Source: Maricaulis sp048270265 (GTDB lineage Bacteria; Pseudomonadota; Alphaproteobacteria; Caulobacterales; Maricaulaceae). From it: a stretch of 64,000 nucleotides of DNA. The stretch is taken from the NCBI RefSeq assembly GCF_048270265.1, contig NZ_JBLWTD010000004.1, positions 1 through 64,000 on the forward strand, read 5' to 3'. Of this stretch, positions 17,286 to 28,143 are shown piece by piece; the stretch's first letter is position 1; every line of letters begins with the position of its first letter. Made by a program: the position numbers and the translations under genes. The notes beneath the pieces are model-generated. The model saw nothing but the letters and a program-made list of their open reading frames with translations, was not told where the DNA came from and did no database searches.

Positions 17286-17516
17286 TCTCGGGCGTGCTCC
17301 CCAGCATCAGAAGCCCCCTTTCTCGCGTCAGGCTGCGTCCAAAGCTGGGTCCAAATGCGCCAAGATTGCGGCAGGCAGCGGTCATTCCGCGGCGGGTTCG
17401 TTCAGGTTTCAGACAGCTTGGCTATGTCTCACTCGACTCGAAATGCTTACCCAACGGGCGATATCGGCGTAACCTGCTGATGCTGCACGCCCACCCATCA
17501 CCCAGGAGCTCTGCCC

Positions 17517-18206
17517 ATGATCCGCGCCCTTCTTGCCTCCACTGCCCTGCTGGCCATCGCCGCACCGGCCATGGCCGAGGATGTCAATCCGACCCTGTCG
17601 CTTTCGGCCTCCGCCGACGTCCAGGTCGATCCGGATTTCGCCACGGTCCAGTCCGGCGTCGTCACCCGCGCCGCCACAGCGCAGCAGGCCGTCCAGGACA
17701 ATGGCCGCGCCATGAACGCCGTGTTCGACGCACTGCGCCGTGCCGGTGTGACCGGCAATGATGTCCAGACCTCGCAATTGAGCGTCTCGCCGATCTATGC
17801 TGATCGTACCGAAGCCAACCAGAACCAGTATGAGATCATCGCCTATGAGACCCGCAACACGGTCTCGGCCAAGGTGCGCGACACGACCCGCGTCGGCAAT
17901 GTAATCGATGCCATGGTCTCGGCCGGGGCCAATAATATCCAGAGCGTCAGCTTCGGCGCCGAGGACACATCCGCCGCGATGGACGAGGCCCGCCGCGACG
18001 CGATTGCCAGCCTGCTGGCCCGTGCCGAATTGTTTGCCGACGCCGCCGGATTTGAATTGTGCGGCATCACCCGCATGAGCGAGGATTTCGCGCGGCCGGC
18101 CGCACCGATGATGATGGCGCGGATGGACTCGGCTTCAACGCCGGTGGCCGCCGGTCAGCTCTCGCTCACCGCCACCGTCAACGCCGATTTCTGCATTGCC
18201 GATTGA
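17517..18206 (+). CDS. Periplasmic SIMPL domain protein (DUF541)
   Basis: 229 residues with a signal peptide cleaved after 'APAMA' (about residue 20). The mature protein is one SIMPL/DUF541 domain: 'LSLSASADVQVDPDFATVQSGVVTRA.TAQQAVQDN...M..V..ALR..GV...DVQTSQLSVSPIY', and 'AR.DAIA.LLARAELFADAAGF.LCGI'. Related proteins (Brucella BP26, E. coli YggE) are periplasmic channel-like or oxidative-stress-linked proteins. AGGAG lies 10 bp upstream of the ATG. It is convergent with panD, with no spacer. Confidence 0.92.
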   Translation: MIRALLASTALLAIAAPAMAEDVNPTLSLSASADVQVDPDFATVQSGVVTRAATAQQAVQDNGRAMNAVFDALRRAGVTGNDVQTSQLSVSPIYADRTEANQNQYEIIAYETRNTVSAKVRDTTRVGNVIDAMVSAGANNIQSVSFGAEDTSAAMDEARRDAIASLLARAELFADAAGFELCGITRMSEDFARPAAPMMMARMDSASTPVAAGQLSLTATVNADFCIAD

Positions 18207-18572
18207 TCAGGCGGCGTCCGGCTTGGCCATGACCCGATTGTGTTCATCCAGCAGGATGACGACCGGGTCATAGGCTTCCGCCTCGGCGGCTTCCATTCCG
18301 GCATAGGCGACCACGATGATACGGTCACCGATCTGGGCCAGACGGGCCGCAGCACCATTGATGCCGAACATGCGGCTGCCGCGCGGGGCCTCGATGGCAT
18401 AGGTGGTGAACCGCTCGCCATTATTGATGTTGAGCACATCGACCTGTTCGAATGGCAGGATCCCCGCCGCGTCGAGATAATCGCGATCGATCGAGATCGA
18501 GCCTTCATAATGCAGGTCTGCCTGGGTCACGGTGGCCCGGTGAAGTTTGCATTTCATCATGGTGAGGCGCAT
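18207..18572 (-). CDS. panD: Aspartate 1-decarboxylase
   Basis: 121 residues. The chain starts M-x-x-T-M-x-x-x-K-L-H-R-A-x-V-T, like E. coli PanD. It contains the self-processing site Y-E-G-S, where cleavage between Gly and Ser creates the pyruvoyl cofactor, then 'DYLDAAGI', 'ERF.TYAIEAPRGSR' and 'NGAAARLAQIGDR'. It makes beta-alanine from L-aspartate for pantothenate and coenzyme A. The ATG at 18572 matches the family start; the frame is open upstream without a family resemblance. It stands alone, away from other pan genes. Confidence 0.95.
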   Translation of the reverse strand: MRLTMMKCKLHRATVTQADLHYEGSISIDRDYLDAAGILPFEQVDVLNINNGERFTTYAIEAPRGSRMFGINGAAARLAQIGDRIIVVAYAGMEAAEAEAYDPVVILLDEHNRVMAKPDAA

Positions 18573-18770
18573 CGCACTCAACTCCGTACCGGCTAATGCT
18601 GCACTGCACATACGTGTCCCTGCATCCGATTTCAACGCCTGGGCACGGCAAATCTTCCGGGGTGGTCAGCGAGAAGATGAACACGGGCCAACTCCCGGTT
18701 TCAATCAAGGTTCATGCAGGCCGGCCAAAATAGTGTATCCTGAAGCTCTCGAAATTGCGGAGTGCCCGAC

Positions 18771-19466
18771 ATGCGCAAGTTTTTGACCCCTCTGGCCCTG
18801 GCCCTGCTCGCGAGCAGCGGTACGCAGGCACAGACCTCGGCTCCGCCGCGCAACATGACATTCCAGCCGGTCGCACAGCTCAGCCAGGCGAGCTTGCAGC
18901 GCCAGCCCACGGCCGAACCGGCCTCGCCCGGCTCGCCGCGCACCATGCCGATCGACTGGGACCAGGCCCGCGCCGATGCCCGGCGTCAGGCCAATATCGG
19001 TGCCGAGATCGCCGCCACCCGTCTGGCACCGGCATTGCCGCGGCCAAGCAATCGCCAAGCCGCCCAGGTCGCCAATACCCGCCTGCCGGTCCTGGTGCCC
19101 AATATGGCGAGCCTGAGCTCATCGCCCGAGCCGACCGTCCTGCTTTTCCCGCAATCGGATTTCTACACCCTTTCCATCATGGGCGACGGGCTGGTGATCG
19201 AGGTCTTTGGCACCCGCCTCGCCCACGCCGTTGCCCCTGATGCCCTCACCGCCCGGCAATTGCGCGCCACTGATCCCGATGCCCTGCGGATCTCGGCGAC
19301 GGAATACGGCCAGGTGGCCGACTTCAATCGCTATGGCGCCGCCTATACCGTGACGCTGGAATGCGACAATCCGCAGAGCGATCCGCGCTGCGCCGATGAC
19401 GTGCTGGTGCGCCGCCTGGCCCACTCACTGGTTATCGCTGCCGGATCGCCCGGCGAGGGAGGCTGA
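18771..19466 (+). CDS. Secreted protein of unknown function
   Basis: 231 residues with a signal peptide (MRKFLTPLALALLASS, cleavage near residue 21). A low-complexity Ala/Pro/Arg region lies up to about residue 110; then a compact domain 'PTVLLFPQSDFYTLSIMGDGLVIEVFGTRLAHAV' continues to 'YTVTLECDNPQSDPRCADDVLVRRLAHSLVIAAG', with two Cys that may pair. I do not recognise the family. It ends 2 bp before the M23 peptidase gene, so it is probably an envelope factor translated with that enzyme. ATG 18771 was preferred over the in-frame GTG 18762. Confidence 0.8.
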   Translation: MRKFLTPLALALLASSGTQAQTSAPPRNMTFQPVAQLSQASLQRQPTAEPASPGSPRTMPIDWDQARADARRQANIGAEIAATRLAPALPRPSNRQAAQVANTRLPVLVPNMASLSSSPEPTVLLFPQSDFYTLSIMGDGLVIEVFGTRLAHAVAPDALTARQLRATDPDALRISATEYGQVADFNRYGAAYTVTLECDNPQSDPRCADDVLVRRLAHSLVIAAGSPGEGG

Positions 19467-19468
19467 CC

Positions 19469-20362
19469 ATGTCGACCCGCGAGACTGAACGAGCCCTTGC
19501 CGCCGCCGTCGCCGCGGCCGGCATCGCCGCCATGATCTGGTGGCCCGCCACCGGCGAAGCCCCGGCCGAACCGGAGCCTGAGACAGAGGAAGTGGTCGTC
19601 GAAGAGGTGGCGGACCCGGATCCCGAACCGGTGGCCGAGGACGAGCCGATTGTCGAGGAAGAGCCCGAGCCGGAACCCGGGGAGGAGCCGGCCGGGGAAC
19701 CGCCCGCCCCGCCCATCCTTGACGATGCCGGTATCGAATTCACCTGGATGCCGGCCGGCGATCTGATCGAGGAGTCCGGCACCGGCCAGATCCTGCAGAT
19801 CAATTATGCCCCCGACATGCGCTTCCCGATCGAGGCCGGCCAGGCCTATGCCAATAGCCAGGTTTATGGTTATGGCGGCTATCTCGGCCCGGCCGGCGGC
19901 CAGTGCAACGCCGCCAATTACGCCTATTCCTGGCGCGACAATTTCTGCGAAACACGCGGCTATGGTACGCCGATGTGCCCGACCGGCCACGGCCACCAGG
20001 GCCAGGATATCCGCCCGGCGAGCTGCACCGACGGCGTTCACCAGGCCGTCGCCGCCGCCGACGGCACCATCACCTCGATCGGCAGTTATTCAGTGCGGCT
20101 GATGAGCGATGACGGTGTGCGCTACACCTATCTCCACCTCGACAAGCCAAGCCTGCTGGTCGCCCCCGGCGATCACGTCACGCGCGGCCAGGTGATCGGC
20201 ATGGTCTCGAATGAATTCGGCGACACCTCGACCACCATCCACCTGCATTTCGAAATCCGCATGGCGGTCGATACCGGTGGCAGCATCGAGAACACCAATG
20301 TGCCGCCCTATCTGGCGCTGGTCGACAGCTATCAACGCCTGCTTGAAGGCGAGGACAGCTAA
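19469..20362 (+). CDS. M23 family metallopeptidase with acidic Pro-rich stalk
   Basis: 297 residues. An N-terminal hydrophobic anchor (about residues 8-26) is followed by a Glu/Pro stretch (to about residue 85) and a LytM-type domain with 'GHQGQDIRP' (zinc His and Asp), 'YTYLHL' and the terminal 'IHLHFEIR' (HxH). Cysteines in 'GGQCNAANY', 'NFCETRG', 'MCPTGHG' and 'ASCTDG' suggest disulfides in the periplasm. It may cleave peptidoglycan crosslinks or act as a regulator. It sits in an envelope cluster with the preceding secreted protein and the DUF4349 lipoprotein. Confidence 0.9.
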   Translation: MSTRETERALAAAVAAAGIAAMIWWPATGEAPAEPEPETEEVVVEEVADPDPEPVAEDEPIVEEEPEPEPGEEPAGEPPAPPILDDAGIEFTWMPAGDLIEESGTGQILQINYAPDMRFPIEAGQAYANSQVYGYGGYLGPAGGQCNAANYAYSWRDNFCETRGYGTPMCPTGHGHQGQDIRPASCTDGVHQAVAAADGTITSIGSYSVRLMSDDGVRYTYLHLDKPSLLVAPGDHVTRGQVIGMVSNEFGDTSTTIHLHFEIRMAVDTGGSIENTNVPPYLALVDSYQRLLEGEDS

Positions 20363-20448
20363 TTTCGGGCTTGCAGGCAAGCCATTAAACCGCAACAGTT
20401 TTTCACGACGCGCCGGCTTGAGGCGCGCTGCCCGAGGGGATGACTGGC

Positions 20449-21378
20449 ATGAGAATACGGATCTGGCTGACCGCGAGCCTGGCTGCGCTGGCCCTGAGCG
20501 CCTGCGAGGATGGCTCGCGCAATTCGAACGGCTATGTCGCCACCAATGACGCTGCCGCCGGCATGAGGGAAGATTATGCGCTTGGCCGCGCCATGGCCCC
20601 GTCGCCTTCACCGCCGCCCTCACCCTCCCTGGATGCACAGGCGCCCGAAAGCATCGAACGGCTGATCGCCTACCGCTATGATTACCGGTTCGAGACGCCC
20701 GCCGCAGCCACGGTTGGCCTGGTGGAGAGCCACCAGAGCGCCTGCACCGCTGCCGGTGCCGATCAGTGCCAGATCGTCGCCTCGAATATCTATGATGATG
20801 GCCGCGGCGCTGTCTCCGCCAATGTCCAATTGCGCGCCAGCCCGGCCTGGGTGGAAAGCTTCCAGGGCGGGCTCGAAGCCGATCTCGAAACAGCCGGCGG
20901 GCGGATCCAGAACCAGTCGCAATCGGCCGAGGATCTCACCTCGGCGATCTATGACATCGAAGCCCGTCTCGAGGCCAAGCGGGTCTTGCGCACGCGCCTG
21001 ATTTCTCTGCTGGAGCGGGAGAATGCCAGCGTCGAGGAACTGGTCCAGGTCGAGCGCGAACTGGCCAATGTCCAGGGCGAGATCGAGGGATCGGAAGCCC
21101 AGATTCGTGTCATGCGCGGCCGCGTCTCTATGTCGGCCCTGGCCCTGAACTACGCCTCGCGCGTCGAACCCGTCAGCCCGGGCGCCTTCGATCCGCTGAC
21201 CTCGGCCCTGACCAATGTCTTCCGCGAACTGGCCGCAGGCCTCGCCAATGTGATCACCTTTGCCGCCGGTTTCGCGCCCTGGCTGCTGATCATCATTCCG
21301 CTGTTCTGGGGGCTGTCCCGCTGGCTTAGCGGCCTGCTGCGGGCCCGCCGTGAGGCGAAGGCAGCAAAGACCGAATAG
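20449..21378 (+). CDS. DUF4349 lipoprotein
   Basis: 309 residues. The signal peptide ends in a lipobox, L-S-A-C. The domain follows the DUF4349 plan: 'RYDYRFETPAAATVGLVESHQSACTAAG', a strand-rich segment, then a coiled coil '...DIEARLEAKRVLRTRLISLLERENASVEELVQVERELANVQGEIE', and one C-terminal transmembrane helix ('LLIIIPLFWGLSRWL'). It probably sits in the inner membrane. ATG 20449 was chosen over 20440 because GAGGGG is then nine bases upstream. The gene ends just before a strong hairpin shared with the convergent yjbQ gene. Confidence 0.9.
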   Translation: MRIRIWLTASLAALALSACEDGSRNSNGYVATNDAAAGMREDYALGRAMAPSPSPPPSPSLDAQAPESIERLIAYRYDYRFETPAAATVGLVESHQSACTAAGADQCQIVASNIYDDGRGAVSANVQLRASPAWVESFQGGLEADLETAGGRIQNQSQSAEDLTSAIYDIEARLEAKRVLRTRLISLLERENASVEELVQVERELANVQGEIEGSEAQIRVMRGRVSMSALALNYASRVEPVSPGAFDPLTSALTNVFRELAAGLANVITFAAGFAPWLLIIIPLFWGLSRWLSGLLRARREAKAAKTE

Positions 21379-21386
21379 GTTGAGCC

Positions 21387-21412
21387 CTGGCCGGCACCCC
21401 GGTGCCGGCCAG
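21387..21412. terminator. Hairpin between convergent DUF4349 and yjbQ genes
   Basis: CTGGCCGGCACC and GGTGCCGGCCAG form a perfect 12-bp stem with a 2-nt loop (effectively a 4-nt loop), placed exactly between the two stop codons. There is no T tract, so it may act as a 3' stability hairpin or as a bidirectional terminator needing other signals. Confidence 0.6.
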
Positions 21413-21414
21413 CC

Positions 21415-21837
21415 TCACCCGCCCAGATGCAGCACCACCTCGCGCCGCTGTGGCCGGTCGCGGTGTTCAAACAGATAGAGCCCCTGCCAGGTGCCGAGCA
21501 GCATTTCGCCATGGGCGACAGGAATGCCGATCGAGGTCTGGGTCAGCGCCGCCTTGATATGCGCCGGCATGTCATCCGGCCCCTCCGCTGTATGCGCCAG
21601 CCACGCCATCGACGGATCATCACCATCGGGCACCAGCCGGCGGAAAAACGCGTTGAGGTCGCGCTGCACGTCGGGATCGGCATTTTCCTGGATGGTCAGT
21701 GAGCAGGAGGTGTGGCGCACGAAGACTGTAAGCAGGCCCTCGGCGGGATTTAGCTCGGAAACGAAGCTTTGCGCGGAGCGGGTGAAGTCGTAGAGGCCGG
21801 GGCCGGTGGTGGAGAGGGTGAGAGTCGTAAGTGGCAT
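21415..21837 (-). CDS. yjbQ: YjbQ / UPF0047 family protein
   Basis: 140 residues, single domain. Diagnostic stretches are 'GLLTVFVRHTSCSLTIQENADP.V..DL', 'AHTAEGPDDMPAHIKAALTQTSIGIPV..G...LGTWQGLYLFEHRDRPQRREV'. The His and acidic residues form a metal site. E. coli YjbQ has weak thiamine-phosphate synthase activity, hence the alternative name; the physiological role is unclear. ATG 21837 has AGG nine bases upstream; ATG 21843 is an alternative. Confidence 0.92.
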   Translation of the reverse strand: MPLTTLTLSTTGPGLYDFTRSAQSFVSELNPAEGLLTVFVRHTSCSLTIQENADPDVQRDLNAFFRRLVPDGDDPSMAWLAHTAEGPDDMPAHIKAALTQTSIGIPVAHGEMLLGTWQGLYLFEHRDRPQRREVVLHLGG

Positions 21838-21889
21838 AGCCATCAACCTATTAGTCGTACACCAGAAATCAAATCCTGCCGACACAACG

Positions 21890-21921
21890 AAAAAGGCGCC
21901 CCGGTTTCCCGGAGCGCCCTT
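21890..21921 (-). terminator. Rho-independent terminator of rpoD
   Basis: On the minus strand a GC-rich stem (GGGCGCTCCGGG, AAA loop, CCGGGGCGCC) is followed immediately by a run of T. It lies 24 bp past the rpoD stop codon. Confidence 0.9.
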
Positions 21922-21944
21922 CGATTCTTGATCGCTCTCTGGAC

Positions 21945-24086
<2,142 letters not shown>

Positions 24087-24137
24087 GTATTCGTCCCTGG
24101 TCGCGCCGCTGACAGGCGCCAATCGACAATATCCGTA

Positions 24138-25964
24138 TCAGGAAGGTTCCGAACGGCTGGTTTCGCGTCGATAGGCTTCCACCAGCCGACGCACACCCTC
24201 CGAATCATCCCTGCCAATCTCCTCGACCAGCCGCGCGCGAATTTCTTCACGGCGATCAGTCGCTTCATTTCTTTCCATATAGGCAGCCGCGAGCTTAATC
24301 CAAGCCTCACTGCGCTGTTCATCGGAAGCTTGTTCCCCGCCAATTGCCGCCCGCATCGGTCCCCGTTCAACGTCCAACCGCCTGAGCTCCGCCGCAAAGC
24401 CCGCTTCAACAAGCTTCGCGCGTAGCCAATCCGATTGCACAGACTGCCCAGAAGAGCAGGCGTCTAGAACGGTGTCGCGTAGAGAGTCAAGCGAACCGAC
24501 GTTCAAATGCGCCAGGGTTTCGACCTGTTCCATCGCCAGTTCGGGCCATTCGATCACGGCCAGCAACAGCATTCGGGCATCGGCGGCGCCGGGAGAGCCC
24601 TTGGCTGCGCGACGCAGTTCAGCACTCGGCCCGAGCCGCGGCAGGCCCTTTGCCCCGCGCGGCACCCACGGCGTGCGCTTCGGCGCGCTGCCGAAAGCGG
24701 CCTCGATCCGGTTGTCGAATTCGCGCTTGTACTCGGCCCGGATGTCCGGCTCGGCGATCTGGGCCAGCAGGCCGCGGATCCGGCGGCGGAAACTGGCGCG
24801 GCGATCGGGATCGTCGAGCGGCTCGACTCCGATCTCGCGCTCCCACAACAGATCAGCGAGCGAACGCGTCTTCGAGAGCATTTCGCGCAGCGCCCCGGCA
24901 CCCTGCTCGCGCAGGATATCGTCGGGGTCCTTGCCATCGGGCATGAAGGCAAAGCGCAGCGTGTGGCCGGCCTGAAGCAATGGCAGGGCGCGGTCGGCCG
25001 CCTTCAGGGCCGCAGCGCGTCCGGCGCTGTCGCCATCAAGACACATCACCGGCTCGCCTCCGGCGCGCCAGAGCAGTTGCAATTGCTCCTCGGTGATCGC
25101 CGTCCCCAGCGGGGCGACGCCATGCTCAAGCCCGGCCCGCGCCAGGGCGATGACATCGAGATAGCCTTCCGCGACGATCAGGCCACGAATATCGGCCTTG
25201 GGATCGGAGGCCGCCTTGCGCGCTTCGGGGAAGCGATAAAGCATCGAGCCCTTGTGGAAGATCGGCGTCTCCGGCGAGTTGAGATATTTCGCCTTGGCCT
25301 CGCTCGACAGGGCCCGGCCGCCAAAGGCGACCAGCCGGCCGCGCGGGTCCTGGATCGGAAACATGATGCGGTGGCGGAAGCGGTCATAGGGCGAACCGTT
25401 ATCGGGCTCGATCAGCAGGCCGCACTCGATCAGGTCGCCGACCGGCGCGCCGGCGGTAACCAGCTCGTCCTTGAGGGCGGTGCGGCTCTCCGGGGCGTAG
25501 CCAATGCCGAAGCGGACGCAATCCTCGCCGGAAAGCCCACGCGATTTGAGATAACGGCGCGCATCCTCGGCCGCTGGCGTACGCAGGGCGCGCAAATAGA
25601 AGGCCTGGGCAGCCTCCATCCATTCGACGAGAGATTTGCGGTGGCGGGTGGTCTCTTGCGCCTGGGGGTCCGGTGCCGGCAGTGAGAGCCCGGCCTCCCC
25701 GGCCAGACGCTCGGCCGCCTCCATGAAGGAGAGGCCTTCCATCTCTTCGAGCCAGGTGAAGACATCGCCATGCTTGCCCGAGGCGAAGCAGTGATAGAAG
25801 CGCTTCTCGTCATTGACGAAGAAGGACGGGCTGCGCTCCTTCTTGAAGGGCGAGAGGCCGACGAATTCGCGGCCCTGACGCTTCAGGCTCACCGTGCGGC
25901 CGATGAGGTCCGACGGGCGCACGCGCGCCTTGATTTCGTCGATGAAGTCCTCGCCCAGACGCAT
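24138..25964 (-). CDS. dnaG: DNA primase DnaG
   Basis: 608 residues. The N-terminal zinc-domain fold, the TOPRIM catalytic core ('LIVAEGYLDVIALARAGLEHGVAPLGTAITEEQLQLL', 'CLDGDSAGRAAALKAADRALPLL', 'GKDPDDIL') and a C-terminal helicase-binding region are present. It makes RNA primers at the replication fork with DnaB. The zinc site is degenerate: the usual C-P-F-H is S-P-F-K (residues 38-41), and C-F-G-C is C-F-A-S (59-62), so only one of four ligands remains. The start is ATG 25964, which matches the family start 'M-R-x-x-x-x-F-(I/L)-D-E-I-(K/R)-A-R'. Confidence 0.96.
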   Translation of the reverse strand: MRLGEDFIDEIKARVRPSDLIGRTVSLKRQGREFVGLSPFKKERSPSFFVNDEKRFYHCFASGKHGDVFTWLEEMEGLSFMEAAERLAGEAGLSLPAPDPQAQETTRHRKSLVEWMEAAQAFYLRALRTPAAEDARRYLKSRGLSGEDCVRFGIGYAPESRTALKDELVTAGAPVGDLIECGLLIEPDNGSPYDRFRHRIMFPIQDPRGRLVAFGGRALSSEAKAKYLNSPETPIFHKGSMLYRFPEARKAASDPKADIRGLIVAEGYLDVIALARAGLEHGVAPLGTAITEEQLQLLWRAGGEPVMCLDGDSAGRAAALKAADRALPLLQAGHTLRFAFMPDGKDPDDILREQGAGALREMLSKTRSLADLLWEREIGVEPLDDPDRRASFRRRIRGLLAQIAEPDIRAEYKREFDNRIEAAFGSAPKRTPWVPRGAKGLPRLGPSAELRRAAKGSPGAADARMLLLAVIEWPELAMEQVETLAHLNVGSLDSLRDTVLDACSSGQSVQSDWLRAKLVEAGFAAELRRLDVERGPMRAAIGGEQASDEQRSEAWIKLAAAYMERNEATDRREEIRARLVEEIGRDDSEGVRRLVEAYRRETSRSEPS

Positions 25965-26132
25965 GGTGGTTCGGCAATCCCTCAAAGGCGCGGACAGGAT
26001 CGCGAACGCCCGCCCGGGCTGCCCGCATTCCCGGTCGGCATGATCATTACAGACAGGAGGGCATGTTGCGCCGGAAAACCGCGCGCGTCACGCTTCAATC
26101 GCAAGCCGGTATGAAGCCCGGCCCGGCCGGAC

Positions 26133-26600
26133 TCAGACCGCGCCGGAGAGCAGGTCCTTCACCTTGGCGCCGGCCTTGCCGAAATCCATCCGTCCGGCAT
26201 AGCGGGTTTTCAGCTCGCCCATGCAGCGGCCCATATCCTTCAGGCCGGCAGCATCGAGTTCGGTCACGACGTCAGCGGCGGCGTCGGCGATCTCGGCTTC
26301 GTCCATCGGCGTGGGCAGGTATTCGCGCACGATTTCCGCCTCGGCCCGTTCGGCCTCGGCCAGGTCGAGCCGGCCGGCCTTCTCATAGGTCTCGGCGCTT
26401 TCCTCGCGCTGCTTCAACAGCTTTTGCACGATGGTGAGGATTTCTGTTTCTTCGCAGCCGCAGCAACGATCTTCGGCGCGGGCCGCAATATCGCGGTCTT
26501 TCACGGCAGCAGAGATCAGCCGCAGCGTCGACAGGCGCAGCTTGTCCTGTGCTTTCAGGGCCGATTTCATATCGGTGGCGATTCGATCACGAAGGGACAT
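26133..26600 (-). CDS. yqeY: GatB/YqeY domain-containing protein
   Basis: 155 residues, all-helical. 'LRDRIATDMKSALKAQDKLRLSTLRLISAAVKDRDI' and 'KLLKQREESAETYEKAGR.DLAE.E.AE..IV.EYLP..M.E.EI' are the usual opening. 'DMGRCMGELKTRYAGRMDFGKAGAKVKDLL' is the C-terminal GatB-tail-like domain. The function is unclear; it may interact with tRNA. Its position upstream of dnaG-rpoD is a conserved alphaproteobacterial order. It has its own start at ATG 26600 and is divergent from carA across 331 bp. Confidence 0.93.
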   Translation of the reverse strand: MSLRDRIATDMKSALKAQDKLRLSTLRLISAAVKDRDIAARAEDRCCGCEETEILTIVQKLLKQREESAETYEKAGRLDLAEAERAEAEIVREYLPTPMDEAEIADAAADVVTELDAAGLKDMGRCMGELKTRYAGRMDFGKAGAKVKDLLSGAV

Positions 26601-26931
26601 GGTTCAGGTTACCGTTTCTGGCGCAGCAAAGCGCCCATTTCGTCAATGATTTGATTTTGAAGTGGATTTTCTCAACGCCGCCAGGCTCTCGCCTCGGCTC
26701 GGGTCCATTGTCTTCCAGGCTCATCCTCGGAGCCGATTCTTGCGGTGCGATTATACGCCCGTTTCAAGCTGGGCGGAGATATGCTGTCTTTGCGAAAGAA
26801 TCAAGACCAAACAGATATCGGCGTTTCGGGATTGACCGGACCTGTCTGGCTGACTACCTACGCGACCGTTTGGCCGCCCGCGCGTCACGGCGCGATTTCC
26901 CGCACGGCAGACCGGCTTCAGGAGCACAGCC
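26601..26931. promoter_or_regulatory. Divergent yqeY/carA intergenic region
   Basis: 331 bp without a convincing gene. The centre is AT-richer than the flanks. A weak carA promoter candidate is TTGACC at 26832-26837 with CTACCT at 26854-26859 (16-nt spacer). AGGAG precedes the carA start by eight bases. No pyrimidine-linked attenuator or riboswitch was recognised. Confidence 0.35.
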
Positions 26932-28104
26932 ATGTCCCAGACCACGCAGCCCAACCCGACCGGAGCCCTCGCGCTCGCCGATGGCAGCGTCTTCGTCGGT
27001 CAGGGGTGTGGCGCCTCGGGGATCGCGATCGGCGAATTATGTTTTAATACCGCGATGACCGGACACCAGGAGATCCTCTCCGATCCCTCCTATTCCGGCC
27101 AGGTCGTGTGCTTCACCTTTCCGCATGTCGGCAATGTCGGCGCCAATAGCGAAGACGACGAAGCGGCAAGCGCGCCGGCCCGCCACGCCGCGGTCGGCAT
27201 GGTCAGCCGCGCACCACTGACACCGCCGGCCAATTACCGCGCCACGGAAAGCTTCGGCGAATGGCTGCGGACGCGCGGCATTATCTCGCTGACCGGCGTC
27301 GATACCCGCGCCCTCACCCGCCGCATCCGCGATCATGGCATGCCGATGTGTGCGGTTGCCCATGACCCGGCCGGCAATATCGATATCGAAGCCCTCAAGG
27401 CCAGCGCCAAAGCCGCTGCCTCGATGGAGGGCCTCGAACTGGCCGCCGCCGTGACGCGGGAATCAGAAGGTGAATGGAGCGAGGGCGCCTGGGGCTGGGG
27501 AACCGGCTTCTCCGAAGCGCCCGCCGACGGCCCGCGCGTCGTGGTGCTCGATTATGGCGTGAAGGCCAATATCCTGCGTCTGCTGGTCTCGGCCGGTGCC
27601 CGCGTTGCGGTCCTGCCCGGAAATGCCTCGGCCGAGGATGTGCTCAAGCTCTCGCCCGATGGGATCGTCATCTCGAATGGCCCCGGCGACCCGGCTGCGA
27701 CCGGCGAGTATGCCCTGCCGACCCTGCGCACGCTGATCGACAGCAATATCCCGATCCTCGGCATCTGCCTGGGACACCAGATGCTCGCCCTCGCCCTGGG
27801 TGGCCGCACCGTGAAAATGCCGCAAGGCCATCACGGCGCCAATCACCCGGTCAAGAATCACGAGACCGGCCAGGTCGAGATCGTGTCGATGAATCACGGC
27901 TTTGCCGTCGATGGCGCCAGCCTGCCCAAGGATGCGGTCGAGACCCATGTCTCGCTGTTTGACGGGTCCAATTGCGGCTTCCGCCTCACCGGTAAACCGG
28001 TCCAGGCCGTGCAGCACCACCCGGAAGCCTCCCCGGGTCCGCAGGACAGTTTCGGGGTGTTCGATCGTTTTGTCGGTTCACTCAAGGTCGGCGAGCCGGC
28101 CTGA
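26932..28104 (+). CDS. carA: Carbamoyl-phosphate synthase small subunit
   Basis: 390 residues. The N-terminal CarA domain ('ALALADGSVFVGQGCGASGIAIGELCFNTAMTGHQEILSDPSYSGQ') is followed by a class I glutamine amidotransferase domain with nucleophile Cys in GICLGHQ and the His/Glu pair in QHHPEASPGP. It delivers ammonia from glutamine to CarB for arginine and pyrimidine synthesis. CarB is encoded 1.7 kb downstream, separated by a peptide-binding lipoprotein gene, which is unusual; carA and carB are otherwise commonly adjacent. Confidence 0.97.
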   Translation: MSQTTQPNPTGALALADGSVFVGQGCGASGIAIGELCFNTAMTGHQEILSDPSYSGQVVCFTFPHVGNVGANSEDDEAASAPARHAAVGMVSRAPLTPPANYRATESFGEWLRTRGIISLTGVDTRALTRRIRDHGMPMCAVAHDPAGNIDIEALKASAKAAASMEGLELAAAVTRESEGEWSEGAWGWGTGFSEAPADGPRVVVLDYGVKANILRLLVSAGARVAVLPGNASAEDVLKLSPDGIVISNGPGDPAATGEYALPTLRTLIDSNIPILGICLGHQMLALALGGRTVKMPQGHHGANHPVKNHETGQVEIVSMNHGFAVDGASLPKDAVETHVSLFDGSNCGFRLTGKPVQAVQHHPEASPGPQDSFGVFDRFVGSLKVGEPA

Positions 28105-28143
28105 GCCCCTTCCCTCGAGCCCAAATCACGGCAAGATGGCGCG

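Noticed and set aside
15444..17480. 678-codon plus-strand open frame opposite the DUF2334 gene and the tRNA
   Set aside because: It runs through the tRNA gene and has no recognisable domain; high GC makes long antisense frames common here.
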